Shown here: positions 34,307 to 44,327 of the stretch, piece by piece | Numbering within the stretch: position 1 is the first letter of the stretch | Layout: the number at the start of each line of letters is the position of its first letter | From: Eucommia ulmoides | Lineage: Eukaryota; Streptophyta; Magnoliopsida; Garryales; Eucommiaceae | Reading direction: 5' to 3' | Length of the DNA: 64,000 bases | NCBI GenBank assembly: GCA_016647705.1 | Contig: CM028333.1 | Span: 18,101,743-18,165,742 of the forward strand | Position numbers and translations under genes: made by a program | Notes under the pieces: generated by a model | What the model was told of the DNA's origin: nothing | The model's database searches: none | The model's input: the letters and a program-made list of their open reading frames with translations, nothing else

Positions 34307-34800
34307 CTGAAGATATTGAGAGTGGTATATTCACTTGTGGAAATCTGAAAATGAAAAGATCATATCAAAATACCTAAAACAAAGAACTCAAATAAAAATC
34401 CCAAAAAAGAATCAAATCAAGAATGAGGCATTGTCCCGGAAATGAATTAAATTCCTACAATGTAAAAAATAAAAACGAAATTCCTAAAACCTAATGAAAA
34501 CAAAATCCATAAAACCAAATGGATTTGTACCGATTGTAGCCATTCATTTGTTCTTGCTGCATATTGAGCTTCACAAAAAAAAATGAAAAAAAATAAATAC
34601 ACACATACACACACATACAAATTGAATTTGAAAATTTTAAATTGGGGTGTGTTTGTACCTTTGGCCTAAACCCTTGGTTTCTCCAATCAATTTCGAATTG
34701 CATTGATCCTAAATTTGTATCAATCGTGTTGTATCCATCGTTCAATCCACCTCGAATACTTTGATTCAATTTCAGTATCAAAGAGACCCAAATACACATA
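34307..34800 (-). pseudogene. Unrecognised captured mini-exons
   Basis: Three exon-like pieces on the Helitron strand: ~34770-34659 (LNDGYNTIDTNLGSMQFEID, then WRNQGFRPK and donor GTACAAAC), 34556-34531 (after acceptor ATGCAG; QEQMNGYN; donor GTACAA), and 34344-34307 (after TTTTCAG; donor GTAATAAC). Sizes of 26-110 bases with good splice sites suggest pieces of one host gene that I do not recognise. Confidence 0.45.
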
Positions 34801-35034
34801 CCTATTTAGAAAGAAAAAACATTAAATAAATATGAGCAATTTAATTGTAAGAAGGAATGAAGGAGGATAAATAATGGAGGGGTTAAAAGTGTTACTTTTT
34901 TCCTAAGAATTGGCCCAATAATATACAAATATAAAAACATATATTTGGGATGCACAGAAAGTAGGGAACAGAAACAGAAATACTGAAACAAAATAGGGAA
35001 AATAAGCAAAAGTATTCCTAATACATTTACTTAC

Positions 35035-35119
35035 TCCCCAGCTCCTGCTCCTCAACTTCCTTGAGATATTCTTGGATTGAAACCGTCTGCTTAGCCTCCT
35101 CTTCAAATTCATCCGCCAT
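35035..35119 (-). pseudogene. UBR7-like (UBR box/PHD) protein, captured exon 1
   Basis: ATG at 35119 begins MADEFEEEAKQTVSIQEYLK, then EVEEQELG, and ends at a consensus donor GTAAGT. This acidic start with TVSIQEYLxEVEExEL is the N-terminus I know from plant homologues of UBR7, putative E3 ligases with a UBR zinc finger and PHD-like finger. The next exon (UBR box) is absent. Upstream, 35128-35250 looks like a leader intron (donor CTCAGGTAATT, acceptor GTATCCAG eight bases before the ATG region), and CT/CCCTAG-type leader DNA continues to ~35300. The capture therefore includes the leader, its intron and the first coding exon. Only 28 codons remain, with no catalytic domain. Confidence 0.8.
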
Positions 35120-36066
35120 TTTTCACGAATCTGGATACAGAAATAAACATATAACGATTATTTCAGCTCAAATCGATATCTAATTGAACAAAACCGCCAA
35201 TTCATAAAAAAATTACCTGAGAAAAACAACAACAGAAACAGTAACCCTAGATTCTTCGACCGAAACAGTTATCGAACGCAGAATCAAATGCGATGAACAA
35301 AAACCTAAATCAAGAATAGAGAATCAAATTAGATGAACAAAAATTAATTCAGAAAAAACCAAATCAAAATTGAAAGAAACGCACTCAAACCACCGTTGTG
35401 TTTTGGAGGTGAGGACGCCGTCGAACCTTGAAGATGAAAGAGAAGCGACGGGTGGCAAGGAATCGAAGCTACCTGGCCGGCGGTGAGTTCGATTGACGGT
35501 GGAGAAGAGAGAGATGGCGACGACGGTGGTGGTGATCGATCGAAGGTTGAGCGAAGAGGACCGATCGATCGATGTCGGTTGGGAGTGTTGAGGATCTGGC
35601 GATGGCAGGTGGAGTGGCAAACATTTATTTTTTTTCAAATTCTTAAGAAATTTAAAAAATATCCTCAAATTACTTTAAAAATTTTGGGAACAAAAACATG
35701 TTTACCAATCGTATGTCTGGACATTAATCTTAAAATTTAGGTAGCGGAAAAAGGAATCAGGGAACAAAAACAAAACGGGGCCTAATACAATAGTGGAACG
35801 GTACTATTTCACCATTTTAATGATTCACATTTACTAACAAAAAACAGAAACAGAAACAATCAACAAATGGAAACTGGAACAGCAACAGCAACATAACAGA
35901 AATAGGAACAGGACAGAAACAGGAACGGAAATAGGAACAGGTATATATCTCTAAAAAATAATCCCAAAAAGTATAAATATAACTAAAGACATTTTCAATT
36001 TCTAAAAAACACAATCATGTACCTGAACACTATGTATAAATAGAAATCACGTGTTGCCGCAATTAC

Positions 36067-36133
36067 CTCATCCAACTCATACTCCAAGCATAGAACTCTT
36101 TATCTCCAACCATAGAATTTCCATCCCACTTCA
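36067..36133 (-). pseudogene. Captured exon, gene unrecognised (KWDGNSMVGDKEF)
   Basis: 67 bases between acceptor TTTTGCAG and donor GTAATTG. One frame is open throughout and reads KWDGNSMVGDKEFYAWSMSW. The strong splice sites and tryptophan-rich, non-repetitive frame suggest a real exon. Confidence 0.5.
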
Positions 36134-36464
36134 CTGCAAAATAAAAATAGTAATGAGGAAAATAAAATTCACATTATTATATAATAAAAGAACCCAAAGA
36201 AATCGATAATAGCTTACATTGTGTCTCATCTTCAATCCAAATAGACAAAAAGAGGAACAAAATTTAAATGGAATAGGGTAATTAAAAACAAACAGAACAA
36301 ATCAACTATGTTAAAAAAAAACTGGCGGAATAGAACAAAACTTAAGAGGAATAGAAACACACGTGGCGGCAAGAGAAGCTGGAAATAAAATAAAAAAATT
36401 ATAATGAATACACAAAAAAAAAAAAAAAAAAAAAAAATCAGTTTGAACCAACAAAAAAATCAGA

Positions 36465-36550
36465 AATCAGAAGCTAGAGAATTGAGAATTTCAGAGATGG
36501 TGGTGGCCGTGGTTTTGGATGTGAAATCAACATAGGGCTTGTAAACATTG
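36465..36550 (-). pseudogene. Captured exon, gene unrecognised (NVYKPYVDF)
   Basis: After acceptor GAAATTTCAG the frame reads NVYKPYVDFTSKTTATTISE, then ILNSLASDF and a stop. It is on the Helitron strand, between other exon pieces. It may be a terminal exon or an exon read past its donor. Family not recognised. Confidence 0.45.
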
Positions 36551-37244
36551 CTGAAATTTCAATCCCTAGAAGAAAAAAAAAAATCAAGCTCAAATTCAAA
36601 TTATTCAATTCAAATTCAGCTGAATCTTTTTGTTTAGTGTTTCTGTTCCCAGATTTCTAAAAAGATTGGAACAAAACCAAAACAAAAAACAGAATCATAA
36701 ACAAAATAAAAAACCAAATCATAAACTGAACAAAAACCTTTGGTGGCATTTGTTCCCAAAAACTGGGAACAAAAACAGAATTTTTGAGAACCAAAAAAAA
36801 AAATTTTTAGGTTGTGTTTCCTGAGAGATTTTTAAAACAAATTTCTATAAGCAACTCATAAATGTTTTCTAGAACAGAAGTAGAAACAGAAATTTTGGGA
36901 CAAAAAAACTGAAGCAGAAAACTAAAACAAATGCCTCAGGTTGCGTTTGTCAAGTGTTTGATCAAGTTGAATTCAAGTAAAACCCATTTCATAGCTCCAA
37001 AGTATGAATTGAAAATCAAATTCCAAAAGTAAAACCAATTTCATAGCTTCTGTTCCAAGTTTTCTGAGAACAGTAACACTAAACAGACGCCATCTAAATA
37101 AACACTACAAACGCTAGGTAGACTAATTTCTAAGAACTGAAACACTAAACAAACGGCATCTAAATAAACACTAAACAAACGCCATCAAAGAGAACATGGG
37201 AGTAGACTGGATCGGAAATTAGGGTTGATGTTAGTTAAACATAC

Positions 37245-37321
37245 CTGAAAAGGGTTCTGATAATTAGGAAACGACATTACTTCAGCTCCAGGGGTCGCCG
37301 TCCAAGCATCAATTGGAGAAT
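37245..37321 (-). pseudogene. Captured exon, gene unrecognised (SPIDAWTATPGAEV)
   Basis: 77 bases bounded by acceptor CAATTTCAG and donor CAGGTATGT, both excellent. The frame reads SPIDAWTATPGAEVMSFPNY, then QNPFQ. Family not recognised. Confidence 0.55.
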
Positions 37322-37549
37322 CTGAAATTGAAAAAGAAAAATCGCAAAAAAAAAAAAAAAAAAAAACGAACAGTCGAAGAAAGGATGGAGAAATATAATA
37401 GATCGATGAGAGAGAGAGAAAGAGAAATATCACTCTCTGCTTCCCATTTCAGCACAATAATGGACTTCGAAACTGTTAAACTTCCAAAAGCATGCTTATT
37501 TTGGGCAAAAGAATCAAGATAAAATGATTCCCTCTCGATCGACTTTGCG

Positions 37550-38110
37550 AGAAAAAAAAAAACAGTGTTGTGGCGTCTGAGAGAGGGGCAGAGGAAGCGG
37601 TGCCAAATCAATGGTGTTATGGCGTGCTGGTGGCTAAGAGAAGACAAAGGGAGCGAAGAAGAGGCGGGACAGAGCCACCTCGAACGTTATCGCCCCCAAA
37701 TTCGACCACCGCGACGCATCACCATCCAGATCCGACCTCGCCACGATCACCGCCGGACATCGCCAGCCAGACCGTCATCGAACTTCACCGCCTTCAAATC
37801 CGACCACCGTCGTCTCAATCTGGTCATTTTGAACCAGATCGGCAGTGAGATCAGGAGTAATGAGTGAAACGACGGTGAGCGGCGAGATCGGCGATGGAGA
37901 CGGTGAGCTGCAAATTCGATTTCGACGACGGCGGGGGGACGGGAAGGCGATGGCAACAGAGATGGCGACGAAGAGCGACTGGGATGGCGATGGTGGAAGA
38001 TCGGCGATGGAGGAAGATTGGGTGAGAGTGAGGGTGAGGCAGAGAGTTAACAGAGAGAGTGAGACGGGTGAGAGAGGGTAGGGGCGGCCAACCCTAATTT
38101 TGATTTTCAA
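37550..38110 (-). other. Leader/promoter-like 5' zone of the Helitron
   Basis: GC-richer DNA with CGGCGA/TCGCCG words, CTCTCTCAC-type leader sequence and ATTAGGGTTGGCCGCC. Overlapping ORFs on both strands cancel each other as gene evidence. Captured leader DNA next to the Helitron 5' end may drive the downstream exon fragments. That is inference. Confidence 0.4.
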
Positions 38111-38212
38111 TTTATATGTAGATTAAATCTCATCCAACGGTTGGGAATGTATTTGATGTTTATCTCTTAATCCGACGGCCTTGAATGTAAATGAGCTGAT
38201 TTATTATATAGA

Positions 38213-39000
38213 TAGTGAGATTTGTCTTTTAATTAAAAAGATAGTTTTTAGAATAAATAATAAAAAATCATACTTGAGTTTTTTTAATGTAAAAAAATTA
38301 TTTTTCTTCTTTTAACTTTTTATATTTTTTATTTTTCTTATAAGTGTTTATAAAAATGACAGGAAAAAAAAAAAAAAAAAAAAAAAACCATTTTCCATTT
38401 TTTTAGTGTAAAAAAATATTTTTTTTTTGAACTTTTTATATTTTTTATTTCTGGTTTATAAAGGTAATGAAAATAAAAAATAGATTTATTTTTTATGCAA
38501 TATTTCAAATACATGAGTCCATAAAACCATTTTTATTGATTCTCATTGATTTCTCTATCTATTATTTTATTTAAATGAGTTTAAATATTATGCTTATTAA
38601 ATGTAGGAATTTGAGTGAATTTAATTGCTATTTATAATTAATATAGCGGGTTTAATGAAATTAAAATATTTTTATATTTGAAATAATGAGATTTCCCTTT
38701 TAAATAAAAGAAATTTTTTAGAATAAATGATAAAAAATGATACTTGAGTTTTTTAATGTAATATATATATATATATATTTTAACTTTTTAATTTTTTTTA
38801 TTTTTCAAATAAGTGTTTATAAAAATGAAGGAAAAAAATTGATTTCCATTTTTTTAGTGTGAAAAAAATATTTTTCTTTTTTGAACTTTTTGTATATTTT
38901 ATTTTTCAGATAAGGGTTTATAAAAATAATGGAAAAAAAATAGATTTTCTTTTTATGTAATATTTCGTATACATTAGTTAAAAATAATATTTATAAGTAA
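38213..39000. repeat. Tandem ~470-bp AT-rich duplication (Helitron target)
   Basis: The block TGAGATTTGTCTTTTAATTA.., GAATAAATxATAAAAAATxA, ACTTGAGTTTTTTTAATGTA at 38213-38500 is repeated at 38684-39000. Together with 32690-32842/38550-38683 this shows a tandem duplication that predates the Helitron. It gives the empty-site sequence used to define the Helitron. Confidence 0.8.
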
Positions 39001-39351
39001 AACCTAAAATTGAAAGCTTTAAAAAAATGGATTTCCTTTCTAACAATATTTCATTACATGAGTTAAAAACGAAATTTATATATCATATCATATAACAAAA
39101 AATAAAATTGAAAACCTAAGTTTTCAAATGAATGAGAGTTCACCAATTTTATTTTTTTTATTTTTCATAATTTTGAGCATATTCTAATTATTAGAAGTAT
39201 TTTTCACTTGATTTTATTATCATAATTCTACCAATTTAATACTTTTAATATGTGAGTATGTCAAAAAATTTCAATAATTTTGTTGTCATAATTCCATTAA
39301 AAGCATATAATGCCACTAATTATTAGAATTTGAGAGGACTCCAAAATACTC
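39001..39351. other. AT-rich spacer
   Basis: No gene or repeat boundary is recognised between the tandem unit and the second Helitron candidate. Confidence 0.4.
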
Positions 39352-40460
39352 TCTATATAAGGATTCTTTTCTTTTCATCCCATAATTGTATATACTTTAA
39401 AATTGTTCAAAATTGTATATATTATTTTACTTATTCTTTAAACTTTTGTTATTATCAATACATTATTAATGTATATGCCAAGAACTTGTCAATATCTTGC
39501 CATTCAATTGTAAAATAATTAGTTCAGGTTATGTGCAATTCTTTATACAAAGGTTTCGAGATTGAGATCGATGTTGACTGAAAGAGCCGGATCATTAATT
39601 GATATGTCAAACTGAAAGTGAGAAATGTATTCATTGTTTTATTTATTTATTTATTTATTTTTTCATGAAATTCAGATCCGATTTGTGTGTGAAGCTTTGG
39701 GTTTTCTCTGTATGTGTTTCATTTGGTGGTTTGAAGATTTTATTAATATTGTAATTTTATTTTGTTTTAGGGGATGGATAAATGATATTATTGAACATCA
39801 TAGTATCAAATAAAACGATTTACCTTTTATAAGTAACTGTATATTTGAAAGTAGGACATCTTATTAAAATAAATAAATTCTGAAATAAATCATATTTCTT
39901 GGGATTTTCATATATTAGTAACTTAGTAATGAAATCCGAAATGATGACGTTTATTTGACACTATTTCGGTGCAATTTTTAGGGACTCATACTGTCTCTTC
40001 CTCTTCTTTCTACAACATACTAACTTTTTGAGAGCTCAACAACGCTATATTCCCCTTTTCTCAACATTTTGAGTATATTTAAATTATTAAGAGTATTTGT
40101 TAATTAATTTCATTTTAAATAATTTGAACATGCATATTTCTTTAAAATCAAAAATTATGTTGAACTAAAATTTTATCATTTATCAAATATTAAAAAGTAC
40201 TTTCAATATTAACACCAAAAAAGTAAAATATTCATAATACTAATTGAAAAAATAAATTACAAAATAGAAAAAATAAATATTTCGAACACTGCAATAATAC
40301 ATAGTTCACCCACTGAAATAAAATAAAAAAAATACAAACCCTACTAACTAATACAAAATATTTTTTCAAAAATAAAAAATATAAATTATATTTAAATAAT
40401 TAAATAAAATAAATAAAAAAATTATTTCAAGACCAGCGCTTGGCGCGGGGCTAAAACTAG
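39352..40460 (+). mobile_element. Probable second Helitron, 1.1 kb
   Basis: The right end is convincing: GCGCTTGGCGC hairpin within CCAGCGCTTGGCGCGGGG, then CTAAAACTAG followed by T. The left end TCTATATAAGGATTC matches the first nine bases of the other Helitron, but it is preceded by C, not A, so the start is less certain. No ORF of interest is inside. Confidence 0.6.
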
Positions 40461-40789
40461 TATATATTTATTTTAGAATATAAGCACAGATTTTAATCCT
40501 CCTGTTTGTTTTTGTTTTTTTTTTTTTTAAATTTGAAATATATATTTTTTGCTTTTAGATTTTTTAAGGTTTTGAGCTAATTCTCAATTTTTATTTTTAT
40601 TTGGAGGGCAAAATTTAGCTATTAGATTTTTTTTTAGTGTTGAGAATAATTGTTTTTTTTGTTAACGGATTAAATTATTTTAATATTAATTGAGAATAAT
40701 TTTATAAAAAAATTAAATAATTTATAGAGGGTATTTTTGTTAAAAAATTAAAAAACAAACAACAAAATAAAAAGAGAGCGAATTAAATA

Positions 40790-41110
40790 ATGACTATACA
40801 CTCTAGTCTACCTATCCTAACTCCAAACCATTTGTCTAGGATTAAAACGAAAAAATTGAAAAGTTATATTACATTTTGACCCCTTTCATATTACACTTTG
40901 ACCCCTTTTATATTACAATTTGATCCCTTTCAAATTCCTATATAAACAACCTCCCTTCATTTCATCTTCTTCCCTTTTTCAAAAATGGCATCCCTTACTC
41001 TTCTTCGGCAATATTGTCTGTAGACGCTTTGATAATGTTGAGTCAAGTTCTTCTTTTACAATTGTCTACAATTTTTTTATGTATCCGAAATTTACAAAAG
41101 GTGAATGAAA
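40790..41110 (+). pseudogene. Relic copy 1 of the 18-kb promoter/hairpin cassette
   Basis: Contains CCTATCCTAACTCCAAACCA, TTGTCTAGGATTAAAACGAA, a triplicated TTTGACCCCTTTxATATTACA unit, TATA box CTATATAAAC (40938-40947), and then TTTGATAATGTTG and ACAATTGTCTACAA, the counterparts of the minus-strand hairpin gene at 18 kb, with a decayed donor AAAAGGTGAATG. The hairpin no longer pairs well. Confidence 0.55.
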
Positions 41111-41399
41111 TTTTGTTTGTTATTTTTAATTAATTTAGATCAACCCCTTTGGGTAATGATCTAGAAAATGAACTTAAAACTTTTGCCATTCATATTTTTC
41201 CAGTTTGGTCTTATATGAAAACCTCGCTATCCTCTTTCTTAATGTTAATAACATTCATTATTCGAAAAAATGAATAAATAAACCGTAGACCTCCATTCAT
41301 TTGAATTGTATGATTGTGATTCAATTATTTGTTCTTTAATTTTGATTTTGATTTTTGTTAAAAAATAAATAAAAAATAAAAAAAGACAAAACGAAAAGA

Positions 41400-41740
41400 G
41401 GGTGAATGAAGATATAGGATAAAAAGAGCTAGTACGAGCTCTAATTGAAATGATGCCGCTACACTCTAGCGTACCAATCCTAACTCCAACCCATTTGTCC
41501 ACTAGGTAGAGGATTAAAACTAAAAATTAAAAAGTTAAATTACACTTCAACTCCTTTCATATGCAATGGCCTCCCTATATAAACAGCCTCAATTCACATT
41601 TGCACACCTAATTCCGTTTCTTGTTCTTCAGAAATGACATCACTTTCCGAGTTTGTGGGTGCTTTGATAATGTTGGACCGTGTTTTTCTTTCATAACTAT
41701 CTATGACTTTCTATGTTTATAAAGGTGAGTAGAATTATAT
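41400..41740 (+). pseudogene. Relic copy 2 of the promoter/hairpin cassette
   Basis: Starts GCTAGTACGAGCTCTAATTG, as in the 18-kb copy, has the TATA box CTATATAAAC (41575-41584), GCTTTGATAATGTTGGACC, ATAACTATCTATGACTTTC (counterpart of one hairpin arm) and a preserved donor AAAGGTGAGT. The other arm has diverged, so no stable precursor would form. Confidence 0.6.
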
Positions 41741-41924
41741 TTGTTATTTTTAATTAATTTATATATATTTTTAATTTCTATCTTAGTGTTCCCAACCCAA
41801 CTCAATATGATTTTTACATACGTATATTCTAGCTGGGTAGGAACGACCAATGACTTTAGAGTGTTTTCCGAATATGTCACTAACTTGAAAATTTTATTTT
41901 TGGCACCTCTCTCAGGTATAAATA

Positions 41925-41927
<3 letters not shown>

Positions 41928-42009
<82 letters not shown>

Positions 42010-42028
42010 GTGTGTGTGTGTGTGTGTG
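41928..42028. repeat. (CA)n(TA)n(TG)n palindromic microsatellite
   Basis: About 30 bases of CA, 48 of TA and 20 of TG in a row. The CA and TG arms are complementary and the TA centre is self-complementary, so it is a perfect ~100-base hairpin. It accounts for all ORFs overlapping it. Confidence 0.97.
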
Positions 42029-42088
42029 TATAAAATGTTTTTATATGTAGATTTATGGGTCTTAGATATTTATAAATATTGTACATAA

Positions 42089-42556
42089 GGAAAATATTAT
42101 CTTGTGGATTTAGGTTTTACGAATATACATGGTTTTCTGGCACCATATAGGGGGGAAAGGTATTACTTACGAGATTTTAGAGGTAGACATCCAGTTAAAA
42201 TAGATGAGGAGTTCAATCAGTGTCACTCGTCTCTCCACAATGTTATAGAACGGTGTTTCGGTGTGCTTAAAACTAGATTCAAAATACTCAAGAAAATGCT
42301 TCTTTATCCGCTGCATGTGCAAAAGTATATTCCACTTGCATGTTGTACGGTTCACAAGTTTATAAGGTTGCATGATTTAAATGACAATCTCTTCGAACGA
42401 TGGAGTAGGGAGGGATATGAAGAAGAGGGGGAAGGACAACGCCAACGACCTACTCTAGTTGAGATCAGAACGAGCAGTCAAAGTGTCATCAACATGGGAT
42501 TAAATAGGGATTTTATTGCCAACGGATTTGACGTGATTCAAATCCGGTGTGTATAA
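42089..42556 (+). pseudogene. PIF/Harbinger transposase, C-terminal fragment
   Basis: The frame from 42089 reads GKYYLVDLGFTNIHGFLAPY, then RGERYYLRDF, HPVKIDEEFNQCHSSLHNVI and ERCFGVLKTRFKILKKMLLY. It continues to codons for IPLACCTVHKF and NGFDVIQI. This is the second half of the DDE_Tnp_4 nuclease of plant PIF/Harbinger elements. The second Asp of the triad is in YLVD, and the Glu is in NVIERCFG. The first Asp and the whole N-terminal half are missing. The frame opens directly after a stop and an AG, so the upstream part was lost or lies beyond an intron replaced by the CA/TA/TG tract. The same TIR family occurs 0.6 kb downstream, so this is a remnant of an autonomous partner of the MITEs at 14190 and 18403. 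It cannot be active alone. Confidence 0.88.
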
Positions 42557-42643
42557 ATTAAATAAATTTAAATATTTTCTTCATTTAAATTACAACAAAT
42601 TAATCTATGAATTTTCAATGCACTATTTTATTCTTTTTTTTTT

Positions 42644-42886
42644 TTGTTTGCAGCAATGAGCCCGGTGGAAAATTACGACCCTCCATGTTTATGTGGAAAT
42701 GGTAGAATGAAAATATTAACGACACATATAAAGAAAAACTACGGTCGTGTATTTTTCCGATGTCCGCTTAATGAAGAACATCAAAATTGTTTTATGTGGA
42801 GGGACAAATTTGACATTGATGTTGCTCGAGTGGCTCCACAACATTTGAATTGGATAAGGATTTTATTGTCTTTGTTGTGGATGTAA
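42644..42886 (+). pseudogene. GRF-type zinc finger exon next to the transposase
   Basis: The frame reads SPVENYDPPCLCGNGRMKIL, then THIKKNYGRVFFRCPLNEEH and QNCFMWRDKFD. The spacing C-x-C-G, GRxFFxCP and CFxW matches the zf-GRF domain, with cysteines in PCLC, FRCP and NCFMW. A T-rich tract and TTTGCAG precede it at 42654. Splicing from the transposase frame (CGGT followed by GTGTATAAA at ~42550) to this acceptor keeps one frame, so the two could have formed a single C-terminally extended transposase. The frame runs to a stop at 42884. GRF domains bind nucleic acid in other proteins, and their role here is unknown. Confidence 0.75.
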
Positions 42887-42899
42887 CATGATATTAATT

Positions 42900-43164
42900 C
42901 TAATTTTGTTGATTGTATTTCTTTCTATTATAATAATTATTCTAACAAAATAGGGAAAAATCAAAATGAACATCTATGTAATGGGACTGTATAGTGTTTC
43001 TGTTTAATATGTAAGTACTTTGACATCTATTTTTAATTAATGTTTTGTTTTGTTTTTATTTTGTTGTAATTTGATATTTATTAGCAAGAAAATGTTAGTT
43101 AACAAATATGTACATTATTGTGGTACATCATATTGCAACCATATGCTTTTCTAAATTGAGGAAA
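42900..43164. other. Downstream AT-rich region
   Basis: No feature beyond a likely 3' trailer of the transposase remnant. Confidence 0.4.
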
Positions 43165-43377
43165 TAATTCCGGAATAATTCGTTACCAAACACAATTCTA
43201 TTCCAAAAAAGAAACAAAATTATGCGTTACCAAACACGATTCTATTCCTAGTACAAAACAAAATTCTACTGTTACCAAACGCAATTCTGTTCCCAGAAGG
43301 TAACAAAATTCTCAACTCAACCCATTTAATCCCATCCCAGATGGGATGAGAAAAGTGGGAACACTAATCAAACGCCA
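43165..43377. mobile_element. Right end of a PIF/Harbinger-like element
   Basis: Contains CGTTACCAAACACAATTCTA, GTTACCAAACGCAATTCTGT and ends GGGAACACTAATCAAACGCC followed by ATC. These blocks are in the same order as the right arm of 18403-19547. Copy 3 of the promoter cassette resumes right after it (TAGTTTACCAATCC), so this is where the element had inserted. With the transposase upstream it forms the 3' part of one truncated element. Confidence 0.75.
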
Positions 43378-43540
43378 TCTAGTTTACCAATCCTAACTCC
43401 AACCCATTTGTCCACTAGTTAGAAGATTAAAACTAAAAATTATAAAGTTAAATTACACTTCGACCTCTTTCATATGTAATGGCCTCCCTATATAAACGAC
43501 CTCAATTCACATTTTTTGTAAAACCTAGTTCTTACGCATG
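43378..43540 (+). pseudogene. Relic copy 3 of the promoter cassette
   Basis: CCAATCCTAACTCCAACCCA, TTTGTCCACTAGTTAG, then TATA box CTATATAAAC (43488-43497). It lacks the upstream GAGCTCTAATTG part, which lies beyond the Harbinger-like insertion, and no hairpin follows. Confidence 0.55.
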
Positions 43541-43559
43541 CATATTTCTAATTGCATTT

Positions 43560-44322
43560 TAGAACATTTAGAAAAATAAAGAGGTTTAGTGGGTAATTGG
43601 TGGCCACTAATTAAGCGCTGTCACTTTCACCGTAAGTATAAGGATCAAGTTTTAGTATAATAGATCTTTCGGTCGGGTATCGTATCCACAGAGATTGGTT
43701 GAGATTACTATCGAGTACCGCGATTATCGTAACTCGACTTTATCTAGGCGACAAAAATGGAATATAATTTAATACTAATACTAAAATACTACTTTAACGA
43801 TACTAATTACTAATACAAGATAGTTATGGGATGGATTATCTAGGGATTAACTTTATTTACTTAAACGCGTTTGATTTCGTTTAGTCTACAATAATGGTGT
43901 TCGACGTATTTGACAATCTTAGTATCTAAAACTCCTCCGCCACCTCTCCCGAGTGTAAGACGGGGGATGTAACACAACTTCGCGTCAACGCAGAAGTCCC
44001 TCTCAACGTCTTAACGACTCTAGGTTGCGTGAGTCTTGCCCCAACGTCATAGATTGTCCACAATCCTAACCCTGATCGGGTTAATGTATCGTGGCGTTTG
44101 TTTATTCTAATCCGAATCCGGGGTTTGTCAAAACCCCGTATTCTCGATATATAAATCTAAGCATAATAAACAAATAATATGATAGACACACTCAAACATT
44201 GAAGAACAATCATCAAAGAAACACAACTAAATCAAAACTATGTTTTTATAAACGATATTAATCTCATACATAATCCACATCTAACCTATGGCCATAGCCG
44301 TTTATACAATTGAAATTAGGCT
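43560..44322. repeat. Unclassified repeat, left part
   Basis: Contains GGTCGGGTATCGTATCCACA followed by GAGATTGG, a word I associate with dispersed plant repeats of unclear class, then TCTCCCGAGTG and GGGTTTGTCAAAACCCCG, a small perfect hairpin. No ORF. It is cut at 44327 by gypsy element 2 and continues at 52399. Confidence 0.45.
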
Positions 44323-44327
44323 AAACA

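Larger units (their letters stand above)
32843..38212 (-). mobile_element. Gene-capturing Helitron, 5.4 kb, ends proven by an empty site
   Basis: On the minus strand it starts TCTATATAATAAATCAGC (38212) and ends with a hairpin plus CTAG (32843), inserted between A and T, the Helitron rule. The uninterrupted relative at 38671-38695 reads TATATTTGAAA joined to TAATGAGATTT, while the Helitron flanks read TATATTTGAAA and TAGTGAGATTT. No helicase/Rep ORF is visible, so it is non-autonomous. It carries a leader-like 5' zone (37550-38100), several exon fragments with intact splice signals on its own strand (listed separately), and a second, internal 3' hairpin terminus at 33910. The body also holds AACAGAAACAGGAA-type repeats (33985-34070, 35840-35945) and Harbinger-end scraps (36950-37190). 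Confidence 0.9.

Noticed and set aside
43560..44322. GGTATCGTATCCACAGAG word as an LTR end or primer site
   Set aside because: No LTR partner, target duplication or primer site could be found. Left as an unclassified repeat.
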